A stretch of 25,209 bases of DNA from UBA4729 sp038236865. Its GTDB lineage: Bacteria > Patescibacteriota > Saccharimonadia > Saccharimonadales > UBA4665. Below are positions 15,186-22,135 of the stretch, piece after piece (within the stretch, counting starts at the first letter, position 1; each line of letters opens with the position of its first letter). A model generated the notes under the pieces. That model searched no databases. It was not told the DNA's origin and saw nothing but the letters and a program-made list of their open reading frames with translations. The stretch is taken from NCBI GenBank assembly GCA_038236865.1, contig JBBRZI010000010.1, forward strand, positions 1 to 25,209. Direction: 5' to 3'. The translations under genes were made by a program, and so were the position numbers.

Positions 15186-15419
15186 ATGAGATGTATCAAT
15201 AACAGTGTCGAAGTGGGCCGGACTGAGGCGGTTTTGATCGGCGTTGACGCCGGCGTGTTTGTGGGCCGGGATGAGCTCTGGGCGCTTCATGGGGCAGCGC
15301 GGGCCGCCTACGACACCGAAATTGCCCTTGAATGGCACTGTGTTGAGACTTTTCTGCGCACCAATATACCCATGGAAGACGTATTGGGAGACCGGGCCAT
15401 CACCAGCTTCGATAATTAG
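15186..15419 (+). CDS. Unknown 77-aa protein
   Basis: I do not recognise this protein. The reading frame uses GC-rich third positions like its neighbours (runs such as GTTGACGCCGGCGTG), which suggests real coding. The sequence is soluble, with IGVDAGVFVGRDELWALHGA, a likely helix rich in Ala (~35-50) and an acidic end. There is no signal peptide or membrane segment. It starts 13 nt after repeat copy B; TATAAG in the repeat's end may serve as a -10. With the next gene it forms a plus-strand island between minus-strand dprA and pth. Confidence 0.55.
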   Translation: MRCINNSVEVGRTEAVLIGVDAGVFVGRDELWALHGAARAAYDTEIALEWHCVETFLRTNIPMEDVLGDRAITSFDN

Positions 15420-15488
15420 GCGATTGGCAGAATGGTCGTTTTTTTAGAACAGATCACTACAGATAAATAACTCACAGTGTGCTAGACT

Positions 15489-15845
15489 TTGGCCAGCTAC
15501 TATAAGAAGTTGGAGCAGTGGCCTATGGAGCGGAGCGGTGACGCTATTATCAATTCGGCAGGAGAACAGGCCTTGTACAATGTGCTACCTGAGGTGAGTG
15601 TCGAGAGCGCGCTCAAAACGGCGTCGGTATTCATTGAGATAGCTGACCGGCTTGTCACTAAATCTCAGCAAACGATCGACAGTTCTAACTCCGAAGTGGC
15701 CCTGGTACATGACAGTCCGGATAGGCGCTATAAAGACCTACGCCGGGCTTCTGAGCTCCGCAGCTATGCCCGGGGCGTCATGCGGCTGTGTACGGCTGAG
15801 ATAATTGAAAAACTGACTGATTCTGAGTTCCCACCCATCGAGTAA
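15489..15845 (+). CDS. Unknown alpha-helical protein (118 aa or shorter)
   Basis: I do not recognise the family. The chain is mostly predicted helix, with an Ala/Val/Glu stretch (~35-62, VSVESALKTASVFIEIADRL) and a charged helix (~78-105, DRRYKDLRRASELRSYARGV), no membrane segment, and an acidic end. The longest form starts at TTG 15489; an in-frame stop is 6 nt upstream. An ATG at 15525 (MERSGDAIINSAG, 106 aa) preceded by GTTGGAG is an alternative and perhaps likelier. It ends 41 nt from the convergent pth gene. Confidence 0.6.
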   Translation: MASYYKKLEQWPMERSGDAIINSAGEQALYNVLPEVSVESALKTASVFIEIADRLVTKSQQTIDSSNSEVALVHDSPDRRYKDLRRASELRSYARGVMRLCTAEIIEKLTDSEFPPIE

Positions 15846-15886
15846 TGCCGGCTGAATACTAGCAATAGCGCGCTGGCAACAGTTGC

Positions 15887-16537
15887 TTAGACGATAAATG
15901 TTCTGGTTTCGACGGGCAGGGCTTGGCCGCCGTAAATATATTCGCTGAGAATGGCGTTGACTTCGAGTGCAAGGTTTGGCAATTGGTTTTGCTGATCGCT
16001 TGAGAATTTTTGGAGGACGAAATCGGCGCTGTCCATTTGGCTGGGTGTTTTTGGCCCGATGCCGATGCGGATGCGGCCATAATTCTTACCTTCTCCAAGG
16101 TGTTGGTTAATTGATTTGATGCCGTTGTGGCCGGCGCTACCACCACCGACGCGCAAGCGGATTTGACCAAAGTCGATGTCGAGCTCGTCGTGCATGACGA
16201 TGAGGTGTTCGGCCGGAATTTTATAAAAATTACTAAACGCCTGGACGGCTTCCCCGCTGTTGTTCATGAAGGTCGTCGGTTTTACGGCATAGACGGTGGT
16301 TTCGCCAAAGCGGCCTTGACTGACGGCGCACTTTAGATCTTTGCGTTCGACCCAACCCTGCATTTCGTCATTTTTGGCGACAAAGGCGTCGATAGTGAAA
16401 AACCCAGCGTTATGCCGGGTTAAATCGTAGTCACGACCGGGGTTGCCCAGACCGACTATCATAATTGTTTTACTCAGCCCAACGGTGTAAAACTGAATAC
16501 TGTCACCTATTTGGGTGCGTTTTTGGAGCCAAGACAT
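15887..16537 (-). CDS. pth: Peptidyl-tRNA hydrolase
   Basis: Pth frees tRNA from peptidyl-tRNA that drops off ribosomes. The core begins at MIVGLGNPGRDYDLTRHNAG, with the catalytic His42 (E. coli His20 equivalent), Asp117 in HDELDIDFG, the substrate Asn in TTFMNNSGEAV, and GGSAGHNGIKS at 132-142. A 25-residue N-terminal extension (MSWLQKRTQIGDSIQFYTVG...) precedes the usual start. I keep it because TATACT ends 6 nt before this first ATG and the internal ATG has no Shine-Dalgarno. I recall similar extensions in Saccharibacteria; its role is unknown. Confidence 0.93.
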   Translation of the reverse strand: MSWLQKRTQIGDSIQFYTVGLSKTIMIVGLGNPGRDYDLTRHNAGFFTIDAFVAKNDEMQGWVERKDLKCAVSQGRFGETTVYAVKPTTFMNNSGEAVQAFSNFYKIPAEHLIVMHDELDIDFGQIRLRVGGGSAGHNGIKSINQHLGEGKNYGRIRIGIGPKTPSQMDSADFVLQKFSSDQQNQLPNLALEVNAILSEYIYGGQALPVETRTFIV

Positions 16538-16543
16538 ACCTTA

Positions 16544-16573
16544 AGTATAGGGTAGAAAGCTAGAAAGTTACAA
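16544..16573 (-). promoter_or_regulatory. pth promoter, leaderless
   Basis: On the minus strand TTGTAA (16568-16573), 18 bp, TATACT (16544-16549), then 6 nt to the ATG. The 16 bp covering the -10 and adjacent spacer are identical to those of rluB (19096-19111). Confidence 0.65.
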
Positions 16574-16607
16574 ACAACCTCTGCATACCCCTACCCTGGC
16601 GGCGGGT

Positions 16608-18071
16608 TTAGTATACGTTGCCGGGTTTTTCGGGTTTCGGAGCGGTAGTTTCGGCACGGTTCGTGAAGCGGTTGGGCCGCTTTTTGGTTCGTGTGATGTC
16701 GGGTGCGGTGGCCGAGCGTTCTGGTTTGGTCGGCGAATTACCGTGCTTGTGTGCGATGTGCTTTTCGATGAACCAGAGCTGAATCGATGTGCCGGCGTAG
16801 CCAAAGGTATCGCGCAGGCGGCGTTCGAGGAAGCGGCGGTAGCTCCAGTGGACGAACTTGGTTTGGCTGCCGTAGATCTTGAAGGCTGGAATTGGGTTAT
16901 CGGTTTCTTGGACCATGTAGTTGAGCTTTGGCATGCGACCCTTCAATCCGGCGGGCGGGTGGGCATCGACGGCCTCGCGTAGCCAGTTGTTGAGGGCACT
17001 GGTGGCGATTTGTTTGTGGCGTTCGGTGTCGATATCGATTGCGATGTCAAACAGCTTGGTGACGTTCTGGCCGGTGACAGAGCTCGTGAAGATCAGCGGT
17101 GCCCACGGCACGAAATCGTAGTTGTGGGCGATCTGGGGGGCCAAATCGTCGCGCGTGAACGCGTCTTTGTCTTCGACGTCGTCCCACTTGCTGACGACCA
17201 AGACCAGGCCCTTGCCGGCGTCCTTGACCATGCCGGCGATTTTTTGGTCGAGCTGGACATTTAACTCATTGACGTCCATTAACAGAAAACAGACATCGGC
17301 TGATTCGATAGCGCTCAAGGCGCGGATAACGCTAAAACGCTCGATACCGACTTCGATTTTACCGTTGCGGCGAATACCGGCGGTGTCCATGAATTCGACT
17401 TCTCGGCCCTGGTAGCGCACGACGGTGCGATTAATGTCGCGGGTGGTGCCGGCGCGGTCGGCGACGATGGCCTGCTGCTTTTTAGCGAGCGTGTTAAAGA
17501 GCCGCGATTTGCCGACGTTCGGTCGGCCGAGGATGGCAATGCGGAGGCGGTTGTCGTCTTCCTGTAGGGTGGCTTTGGGGATGAGCTTAATGAGGGTGCC
17601 GAGCAGCTGTTCGATACCGGTGGATTGGGTGGTGCTGGTACGGATGATGGGCTTGATGCCGAGCCGGTCGAAACCGCTCAAGTCGGCGCCTTTGGCTTTG
17701 TCGACTTTGTTAATAACTAAAAATACGGGCTTTTTGCTTTTAAGGGCCATCTTAGCGACGCGCCGGTCTTCGATAGTGATGGGGACGTTGGCTTCGACCA
17801 TGACCCAGATGACATCGGCGCTATCGGCCGCCTGGGTAATCTGCTCCTGGATAGTGAATTCAAAGTCGTCTTCTGGATCTTTGATGCCGGCGGTGTCGAC
17901 GAGCCAGAAATGCTGGTCTTGGTATTCGGCTTTGGCGGCGATACTGTCGCGGGTGGTACCGGCCTCGCGGGCGACGATGGCCTCGCGGCGGTCGAGGATT
18001 GCATTGAATAAGCTGGATTTGCCGACATTAGCGCGTCCGACAATTGCTACGATAGGTAATTTTTTAGCCAT
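16608..18071 (-). CDS. der: Ribosome-assembly GTPase Der (EngA)
   Basis: Der is a tandem GTPase needed for 50S subunit maturation. Both G domains are complete: first with GRANVGKSS (12-20), DTAGI and NKVDK; second with GRPNVGKSR, DTAGIRRNGK and SKWDD, the last a small variation on NKxD. A KH-like domain follows (~345-430, YRRFLERRLRDTFGYAG). About 45 extra residues, basic and Pro/Thr-rich (HGNSPTKPERSATAP to PGNVY), extend past the usual end. I start at ATG 18071 (MAKKLPIVAIVG, 487 aa); the longer frame to 18107 would include the -10 at 18081-18086. Confidence 0.95.
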   Translation of the reverse strand: MAKKLPIVAIVGRANVGKSSLFNAILDRREAIVAREAGTTRDSIAAKAEYQDQHFWLVDTAGIKDPEDDFEFTIQEQITQAADSADVIWVMVEANVPITIEDRRVAKMALKSKKPVFLVINKVDKAKGADLSGFDRLGIKPIIRTSTTQSTGIEQLLGTLIKLIPKATLQEDDNRLRIAILGRPNVGKSRLFNTLAKKQQAIVADRAGTTRDINRTVVRYQGREVEFMDTAGIRRNGKIEVGIERFSVIRALSAIESADVCFLLMDVNELNVQLDQKIAGMVKDAGKGLVLVVSKWDDVEDKDAFTRDDLAPQIAHNYDFVPWAPLIFTSSVTGQNVTKLFDIAIDIDTERHKQIATSALNNWLREAVDAHPPAGLKGRMPKLNYMVQETDNPIPAFKIYGSQTKFVHWSYRRFLERRLRDTFGYAGTSIQLWFIEKHIAHKHGNSPTKPERSATAPDITRTKKRPNRFTNRAETTAPKPEKPGNVY

Positions 18072-18080
18072 AGACTTTAC

Positions 18081-18129
18081 AGTATAACAGATTGGGAGGA
18101 TTGACACAAAGATATAATTGTATTAAAAT
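18081..18129. promoter_or_regulatory. Divergent promoters with overlapping -35 boxes (der and the 80-aa gene)
   Basis: Minus strand: TTGTGT (18104-18109), 17 bp, TATACT (18081-18086), 9 nt, ATG of der. Plus strand: TTGACA (18101-18106), 17 bp, TAAAAT (18124-18129), 9 nt, ATG at 18139. The two -35 boxes share 18104-18106, so the two promoters cannot both hold RNA polymerase at once. Confidence 0.8.
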
Positions 18130-18138
18130 GATAATTAT

Positions 18139-18381
18139 ATGAAAACTGAATCACCCCTACAAACTCCTGTAGCTTACAATAACGTCCGCCGATTAGAGGA
18201 CTACGAGCCTTGGTTTGGCATGACCGATACTGAACGAGCAGCTGATAGCGCGGCCCGGTTGGCCGCTCGTGACCAACACCCCGCTTTTCGCGGCAGAGTT
18301 GCTCCGCTGGTGGCGAGCCTGGTCGAGCTCGACACTGATACCCCGATGGCCGTTATTCTCCAGTTCCCTACACGAGCCTAA
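18139..18381 (+). CDS. Unknown 80-aa protein
   Basis: I do not recognise this protein. It is soluble, with a Tyr/Trp/acidic segment (RRLEDYEPWFGMTDTE, ~17-32), an Ala/Arg-rich helix (~33-45), and a hydrophobic C-terminal strand (PMAVILQFPTRA). It has the best promoter of any small gene here (exact TTGACA with 17-bp spacing) and is transcribed divergently from der, which supports it being real. It ends 26 nt before the convergent rluB stop. No function can be assigned. Confidence 0.65.
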   Translation: MKTESPLQTPVAYNNVRRLEDYEPWFGMTDTERAADSAARLAARDQHPAFRGRVAPLVASLVELDTDTPMAVILQFPTRA

Positions 18382-18407
18382 CTGTTACGTAAGCAGCAGG
18401 CCTCCGT

Positions 18408-19088
18408 TCAACTAGATTTAGGAGTGTCGACTAGCTGCCATTTACCTTTTGCCAGGCTACCGAGCGAGTAATCGCCAAAATTGGTGCGATGCAGTTGGTT
18501 GACGTGGTAGCCGAGACTGGCAAAGGTCCGGCGGATTTGGCGGTTACGGCCCTCGTGCATCGCGATGCGCCACCTCGTGTCATCACCGTCGTGCAGGCGC
18601 TCAAGGGGGAGTTTACTGACTCCGTCATCGAGCATGATACCGTGTTCGCTAATCATTTGGCGGTGGAGCGGTGCGAGCGGGCCGTTCAGGCCGATCTCAT
18701 AGATTTTGGTCTTAACGTAGCGGGGGTGGGTGAGTTCGTTGGCAAGTTGGCCGTCATTGGTTAGCAGCAGCAAGCCCGAGGAGTATTTATCGAGGCGACC
18801 GACCGGTTTGAGCTCGTGGTAGTTAACTGGCAGCAAGTCATAAATCGTCTGGCTGCCCTGTCCATCGCGACTGACAACATAGCCGGTTGGTTTGTGGTAG
18901 AGAATGGTGACGGTCTGTGTCGGGGGAGAAATCGGGTGATTATCGAGCAAGACAACGTCGAGCTCGTTGATTTGGATACCGGCGTTGGGGACTTCCCCGT
19001 TTACCCGGACCCGACCGGCGGCGATGAGCTCGTCGGCGCCCCGGCGGCTATAACCAGTGGCGAGGGCGATGTATTTGTTGATGCGCAT
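18408..19088 (-). CDS. rluB: rRNA pseudouridine synthase, RluB/RsuA family
   Basis: Converts a uridine of rRNA to pseudouridine; RluB acts on 23S position 2605 (E. coli numbering), RsuA on 16S 516. An S4 RNA-binding domain (1-48, MRINKYIALATGYSRRGADE) precedes the catalytic domain with VGRLDKYSSGLLLLTNDG, catalytic Asp100. The closing motif MHEGRNRQIRRTFASLGY is present. At 226 aa it is compact. RluB versus RsuA cannot be decided by eye; RluB is the commoner single copy. TATACT lies 7 nt before the ATG and no Shine-Dalgarno is present. Confidence 0.88.
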   Translation of the reverse strand: MRINKYIALATGYSRRGADELIAAGRVRVNGEVPNAGIQINELDVVLLDNHPISPPTQTVTILYHKPTGYVVSRDGQGSQTIYDLLPVNYHELKPVGRLDKYSSGLLLLTNDGQLANELTHPRYVKTKIYEIGLNGPLAPLHRQMISEHGIMLDDGVSKLPLERLHDGDDTRWRIAMHEGRNRQIRRTFASLGYHVNQLHRTNFGDYSLGSLAKGKWQLVDTPKSS

Positions 19089-19095
19089 GCGTACT

Positions 19096-19125
19096 AGTAT
19101 AGGGTAGAAAGTGTATAAAGTTAAA
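19096..19125 (-). promoter_or_regulatory. rluB promoter, leaderless, twin of the pth promoter
   Basis: On the minus strand TTTAAC (19120-19125), 18 bp, TATACT (19096-19101), 7 nt, ATG. CTTTCTACCCTATACT (minus strand) is identical to the pth promoter, and the next ~14 bp upstream are similar. Confidence 0.65.
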
Positions 19126-19260
19126 CGTTGTTTCGGGTTGCGGCTAGCTTGCCACGGGGATGAACTTCAGCATTTAACTCCTATTGAACCTAGCGTTGCC
19201 TGGTAGTGGGCAGCGCGAGCACGCTTCGCGCGCCAGACTTAGAGCTAACGGGGAAAGTCT

Positions 19261-20556
19261 TTAGAGGGCGATGCTGTTTGGGTCAATTGATCGCGGCTGG
19301 TCAGAGCTTGAATCGGGTTGTGGCATAGTCGTAGGCGCAATGATGGTGTCTGGGCGGGCTTCATTGGCGGTTTCGCGGGCGAGTAGCGCGGCGAGGTCGG
19401 GCTTGGCAGTGCTATTGAGAGGGGAAATCACTTTTTTACGGGCCACGGTGGCCTGAGCGTTCGACGCGGTAGCTGCTGTCTCTGTTGACGGGGAAACGCC
19501 GTCAATCGGGATAGTAGGCTCATCAGCAACTTTGAGCACGGGCAGACCGGGCGAAACAACGATGCCGGAACTGCCCGGTACGCGAGCCTCTGATGGGGCG
19601 AGGGCTGGGGTTGGTTGGTTGGCGGCGGCATTCTCGTTAAAGGTCGTGAGGGCATCGCTTAAGAGCTTATCGTCGGCGATGGCGTTGGGCGACGGCTCGG
19701 TATCCGGCGCCGTGTCAGCGGCGACAGGCGGGGCTGGGGAAACTTCAACTGGAGCGGCCGCTATGGCTGTGACGGGTTCGGCGGTCACAGCCCCCGTATC
19801 GTTTGCGGGCGAAGCTTCGGTCGTGGCGCCCTGAACGAAGTCTTCAATTTGGGCTTCGACGTTCGCTTCTTCTTCGGCCGTCAATTGGGCGCTTAATGGG
19901 GCCGGTTGCCCGGTGGCTGGAGCGTCGCTGGCAACGGGCGGGCTGGCTGGGTCGAGCGGCGCTGGTGGGGGGGTTGCTAGTGTTAGCTCGGGAACGGCGG
20001 CTTCAAAGCTGGCTGGTGTCGGGGTGATTGGCTCAGGCAGCACAGCTACCGGTGCGGATTCTGGCTCAGCGACTATGGTTGGTGGCACAACGGCGATTGG
20101 AACCGAGGCGATCGGATCCGCTGCTGCCGCGTCGAGCGGAGCGGGAGTTGTGGCGGGTTCGGCCGTGACGAGGGGTGTGGGGGTATCATCGGCCGCCAGT
20201 AAACCTTGAGCGACCGTGACGATGTCTTCGAGCGTTACTTGTGATTTTACGAGATAGCGATTGGCACCGAGGCGATCGGCGCGTTGCTGGTCGTCGCTTT
20301 GGCCAAGGGCGGTTAACATAATAATTTTGACGTCTTTGAGCCCTTCGGTATTGCGCAGGATGTCGAGCATCTCAAAGCCGCTAATTTTGGGCATCATGAC
20401 GTCGGATATGATGAGATCGGGCGTCTCGCTCTTAGCGACTACCAAGGCTTCTTCGCCGTCGTGGGCGGTGACGATATCGTAGCCCTCGGCTTGCAAGCGC
20501 GCTTCGTAGATCTCGCGTAAGTTGTTATCATCTTCGACTAGCAGTATTTTTGCCAT
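19261..20556 (-). CDS. Response regulator: receiver domain with ~310-residue disordered tail
   Basis: Residues 1-~120 form a complete receiver domain: acidic pair Asp9-Asp10, phospho-acceptor Asp52 (ISDVMMPKISG), Thr82 and Lys104. No DNA-binding or enzymatic output domain follows. Instead ~310 residues are dominated by Pro, Ala, Thr, Val and Glu, predicted disordered, apart from a more ordinary C-terminal stretch (~385-431) with KPDLAALLARETANEARPD and the end DPNSIAL, which I recall being retained in related proteins. The protein may act through protein-protein contacts. It starts 44 nt after the kinase, with AGGGG about 9 nt before the ATG, and is its likely phosphorylation partner. Confidence 0.88.
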   Translation of the reverse strand: MAKILLVEDDNNLREIYEARLQAEGYDIVTAHDGEEALVVAKSETPDLIISDVMMPKISGFEMLDILRNTEGLKDVKIIMLTALGQSDDQQRADRLGANRYLVKSQVTLEDIVTVAQGLLAADDTPTPLVTAEPATTPAPLDAAAADPIASVPIAVVPPTIVAEPESAPVAVLPEPITPTPASFEAAVPELTLATPPPAPLDPASPPVASDAPATGQPAPLSAQLTAEEEANVEAQIEDFVQGATTEASPANDTGAVTAEPVTAIAAAPVEVSPAPPVAADTAPDTEPSPNAIADDKLLSDALTTFNENAAANQPTPALAPSEARVPGSSGIVVSPGLPVLKVADEPTIPIDGVSPSTETAATASNAQATVARKKVISPLNSTAKPDLAALLARETANEARPDTIIAPTTMPQPDSSSDQPRSIDPNSIAL

Positions 20557-20600
20557 GCCAGTTACCCCTGTTATTTAGTTTATGCTTTGCGTTAATTGTA

Positions 20601-21857
20601 TCATGAACTCGCCAAAGAGTTAATCGGTTTGAGCTCGGTCGAACTAACTTCAATAGCTTGCTTCTCGGCGGCCGCCTCGATGCTCAAACGGGGAAAATTA
20701 ATAAAGAAGCTACTGCCCTTGCCGAGTTCGCTCTCTACCCAAATTCGGCCGCCATAGAGCTCGACAATCTTGCGGCAAATAAACAGGCCCAAGCCGGTGC
20801 CACCGATAGTTCGGGTGGCTGAATTGTCGACGCGGTAAAATTTCTGGAATAGGTGCGGTAAGTCTTCGGGGGGGATGCCAGGACCGGTGTCGCGAACGAA
20901 GAATTGAATGACTTGGGCATCGCCAGTCAGGCCAATCGAAACCTTACCCTCGGGGGTGTATTTGACGGCGTTATCGAATAAGTTGGTCACGACCTCACGC
21001 AGCCGGTCGGCGTCGACGAAGGCGTAGTAGAGCGGTCGGATGACCCGATTGCCACCTACTTCGTGGCTGGCGTCGATGACTTTGTTTGACCCAACGGCAA
21101 ATTCAGAAAATAAACCTTTTCGTTCGGCTCCGAATTTAAGGTCGCTGCTGAGTTGCTCCAAAAAAGCACCCATTTCCACGACGACCGGGTGGCTGCTGAG
21201 ACGGCCATCTTCGGCTTTGGCACTGGTCAGCAAATCCTGAAAGAGCTGGCCCAAGTGTTGGGTTGAGCTGTGGGCTTTCTCGAGGTAGTCCCGGGCTCGG
21301 TTATCGATGGTCGTTACCTTAGGGTTGAGCGACAGGGCTAAGTAACCCTCAATTGCGGCCACGGGCGTGCGCATTTCGTGGCTGGCGGTGCTGATAAAGT
21401 CGGCCCGGCGTTGCTCGTCGGCCCGCTGCTCGGCGATATCGCGAAACACAACTACGGCAGCGGTGACTTCATGAGCGTCATTCATGAGCGGTGAGATGTC
21501 GAGACCAAGCGGCAGTTGCTTTTCTGAGCGCGTCACAAGAATTGTATTGTTATCGCGGGTGGATTGTCCGGTTTGAAAGATCTGTAGTAAGGGGTTTCGA
21601 CTATCTTCGAGCGCTAAGTTTTTGGCATCGACGAGCTGCATTACGGCGGTGGCATTAAGCCCCCTAGCCTCTTCACTGCTCCAGCCGGTTATGTTGGCAG
21701 CACCGGGGTTAAAGAGTTGAATTACCCCTTGAGCATCGAGTAACATCACGCCGTCCTCGATGGCATTGACAATGAGCTCGAATTTTTGCTTTTCATCGCG
21801 CAAATTCGCGGCCAGTTTGCTGGTGCTGCCCTTAGTATGTTTGCCAAAAAGACCCAT
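20601..21857 (-). CDS. Soluble PAS-containing sensor histidine kinase
   Basis: Autophosphorylating kinase of a two-component pair. A PAS domain spans ~25-140 (FELIVNAIEDGVMLLDAQGV, ending VVVFRDIAEQ). The HisKA H-box is FISTASHEMRTPVAAIEGYL with phospho-His160. The catalytic domain has the N-box with Asn296 (TNLFDNAVKYTP), G1 DTGPGIP (323-329), F-box LFQKFYR and G2 GGTGLGL (352-358). There is no transmembrane helix, so it senses a cytoplasmic signal or is membrane-associated indirectly. Its ATG overlaps the stop of an upstream 21-aa ORF as TGATG, suggesting translational coupling. The response regulator follows in the same operon. Confidence 0.93.
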   Translation of the reverse strand: MGLFGKHTKGSTSKLAANLRDEKQKFELIVNAIEDGVMLLDAQGVIQLFNPGAANITGWSSEEARGLNATAVMQLVDAKNLALEDSRNPLLQIFQTGQSTRDNNTILVTRSEKQLPLGLDISPLMNDAHEVTAAVVVFRDIAEQRADEQRRADFISTASHEMRTPVAAIEGYLALSLNPKVTTIDNRARDYLEKAHSSTQHLGQLFQDLLTSAKAEDGRLSSHPVVVEMGAFLEQLSSDLKFGAERKGLFSEFAVGSNKVIDASHEVGGNRVIRPLYYAFVDADRLREVVTNLFDNAVKYTPEGKVSIGLTGDAQVIQFFVRDTGPGIPPEDLPHLFQKFYRVDNSATRTIGGTGLGLFICRKIVELYGGRIWVESELGKGSSFFINFPRLSIEAAAEKQAIEVSSTELKPINSLASS

Positions 21858-21922
21858 CAGGAAACTGCCTGAATGACAGAGGCTGTCGGGCAGCCGCTAT
21901 TGATCGATAGTGTTTGTTGCAT
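21857..21922 (-). CDS. 21-aa leader ORF coupled to the histidine kinase
   Basis: An ORF encoding MQQTLSINSGCPTASVIQAV plus a final Ser starts about 6 nt after the predicted transcription start and ends with TGA overlapping the kinase ATG (TGATG). The placement fits translational coupling: ribosomes ending here could restart on the kinase, which has no clear Shine-Dalgarno of its own. The peptide has one Cys and no membrane segment. It could be a regulatory leader or a small protein in its own right; the length is too small for codon evidence. Confidence 0.55.
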   Translation of the reverse strand: MQQTLSINSGCPTASVIQAVS

Positions 21923-21934
21923 AGACGTATCCTC

Positions 21935-21963
21935 ATTATCGCTGTTAGGCGGGTTTTATGCAA
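21935..21963 (-). promoter_or_regulatory. Promoter of the two-component operon
   Basis: On the minus strand TTGCAT (21958-21963), 17 bp, GATAAT (21935-21940). Expected start near 21928, 6 nt before the ATG of the leader ORF at 21922. Confidence 0.7.
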
Positions 21964-22017
21964 CGGGCTTATGCTAACCTCCCATTGCGGAGCTGCCCAG
22001 TTACAGGCCAGCAAGCG

Positions 22018-22135
22018 GCGCCAGCCAACAGTTTGTTCGTTAGCATATCAATAGGTACACCACTCCACAAGAACTATTGCCTGGCACCCACCAAGCTGGC
22101 TTTCATAATTTCATAAAGAGATATGCAACAGGTTC
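22018..22135 (+). repeat. Dispersed ~118-bp repeat, copy C
   Basis: Third copy: left block GCGCCAGCCAACAGTTTG, core CAAGAACTATTGCCTGGC with CCACCAAGCTGGCTTTC, right end GAGATATGCAACAGGTTC. It lies antisense to the flanking minus-strand genes, in the gap between the malic enzyme stop and the histidine kinase operon promoter; its right end touches the malic enzyme stop codon. Confidence 0.8.

Noticed and set aside
15144..15338. 64-aa minus-strand ORF opposite the 77-aa gene
   Set aside because: The plus-strand frame has the GC-rich third positions; this is its shadow.
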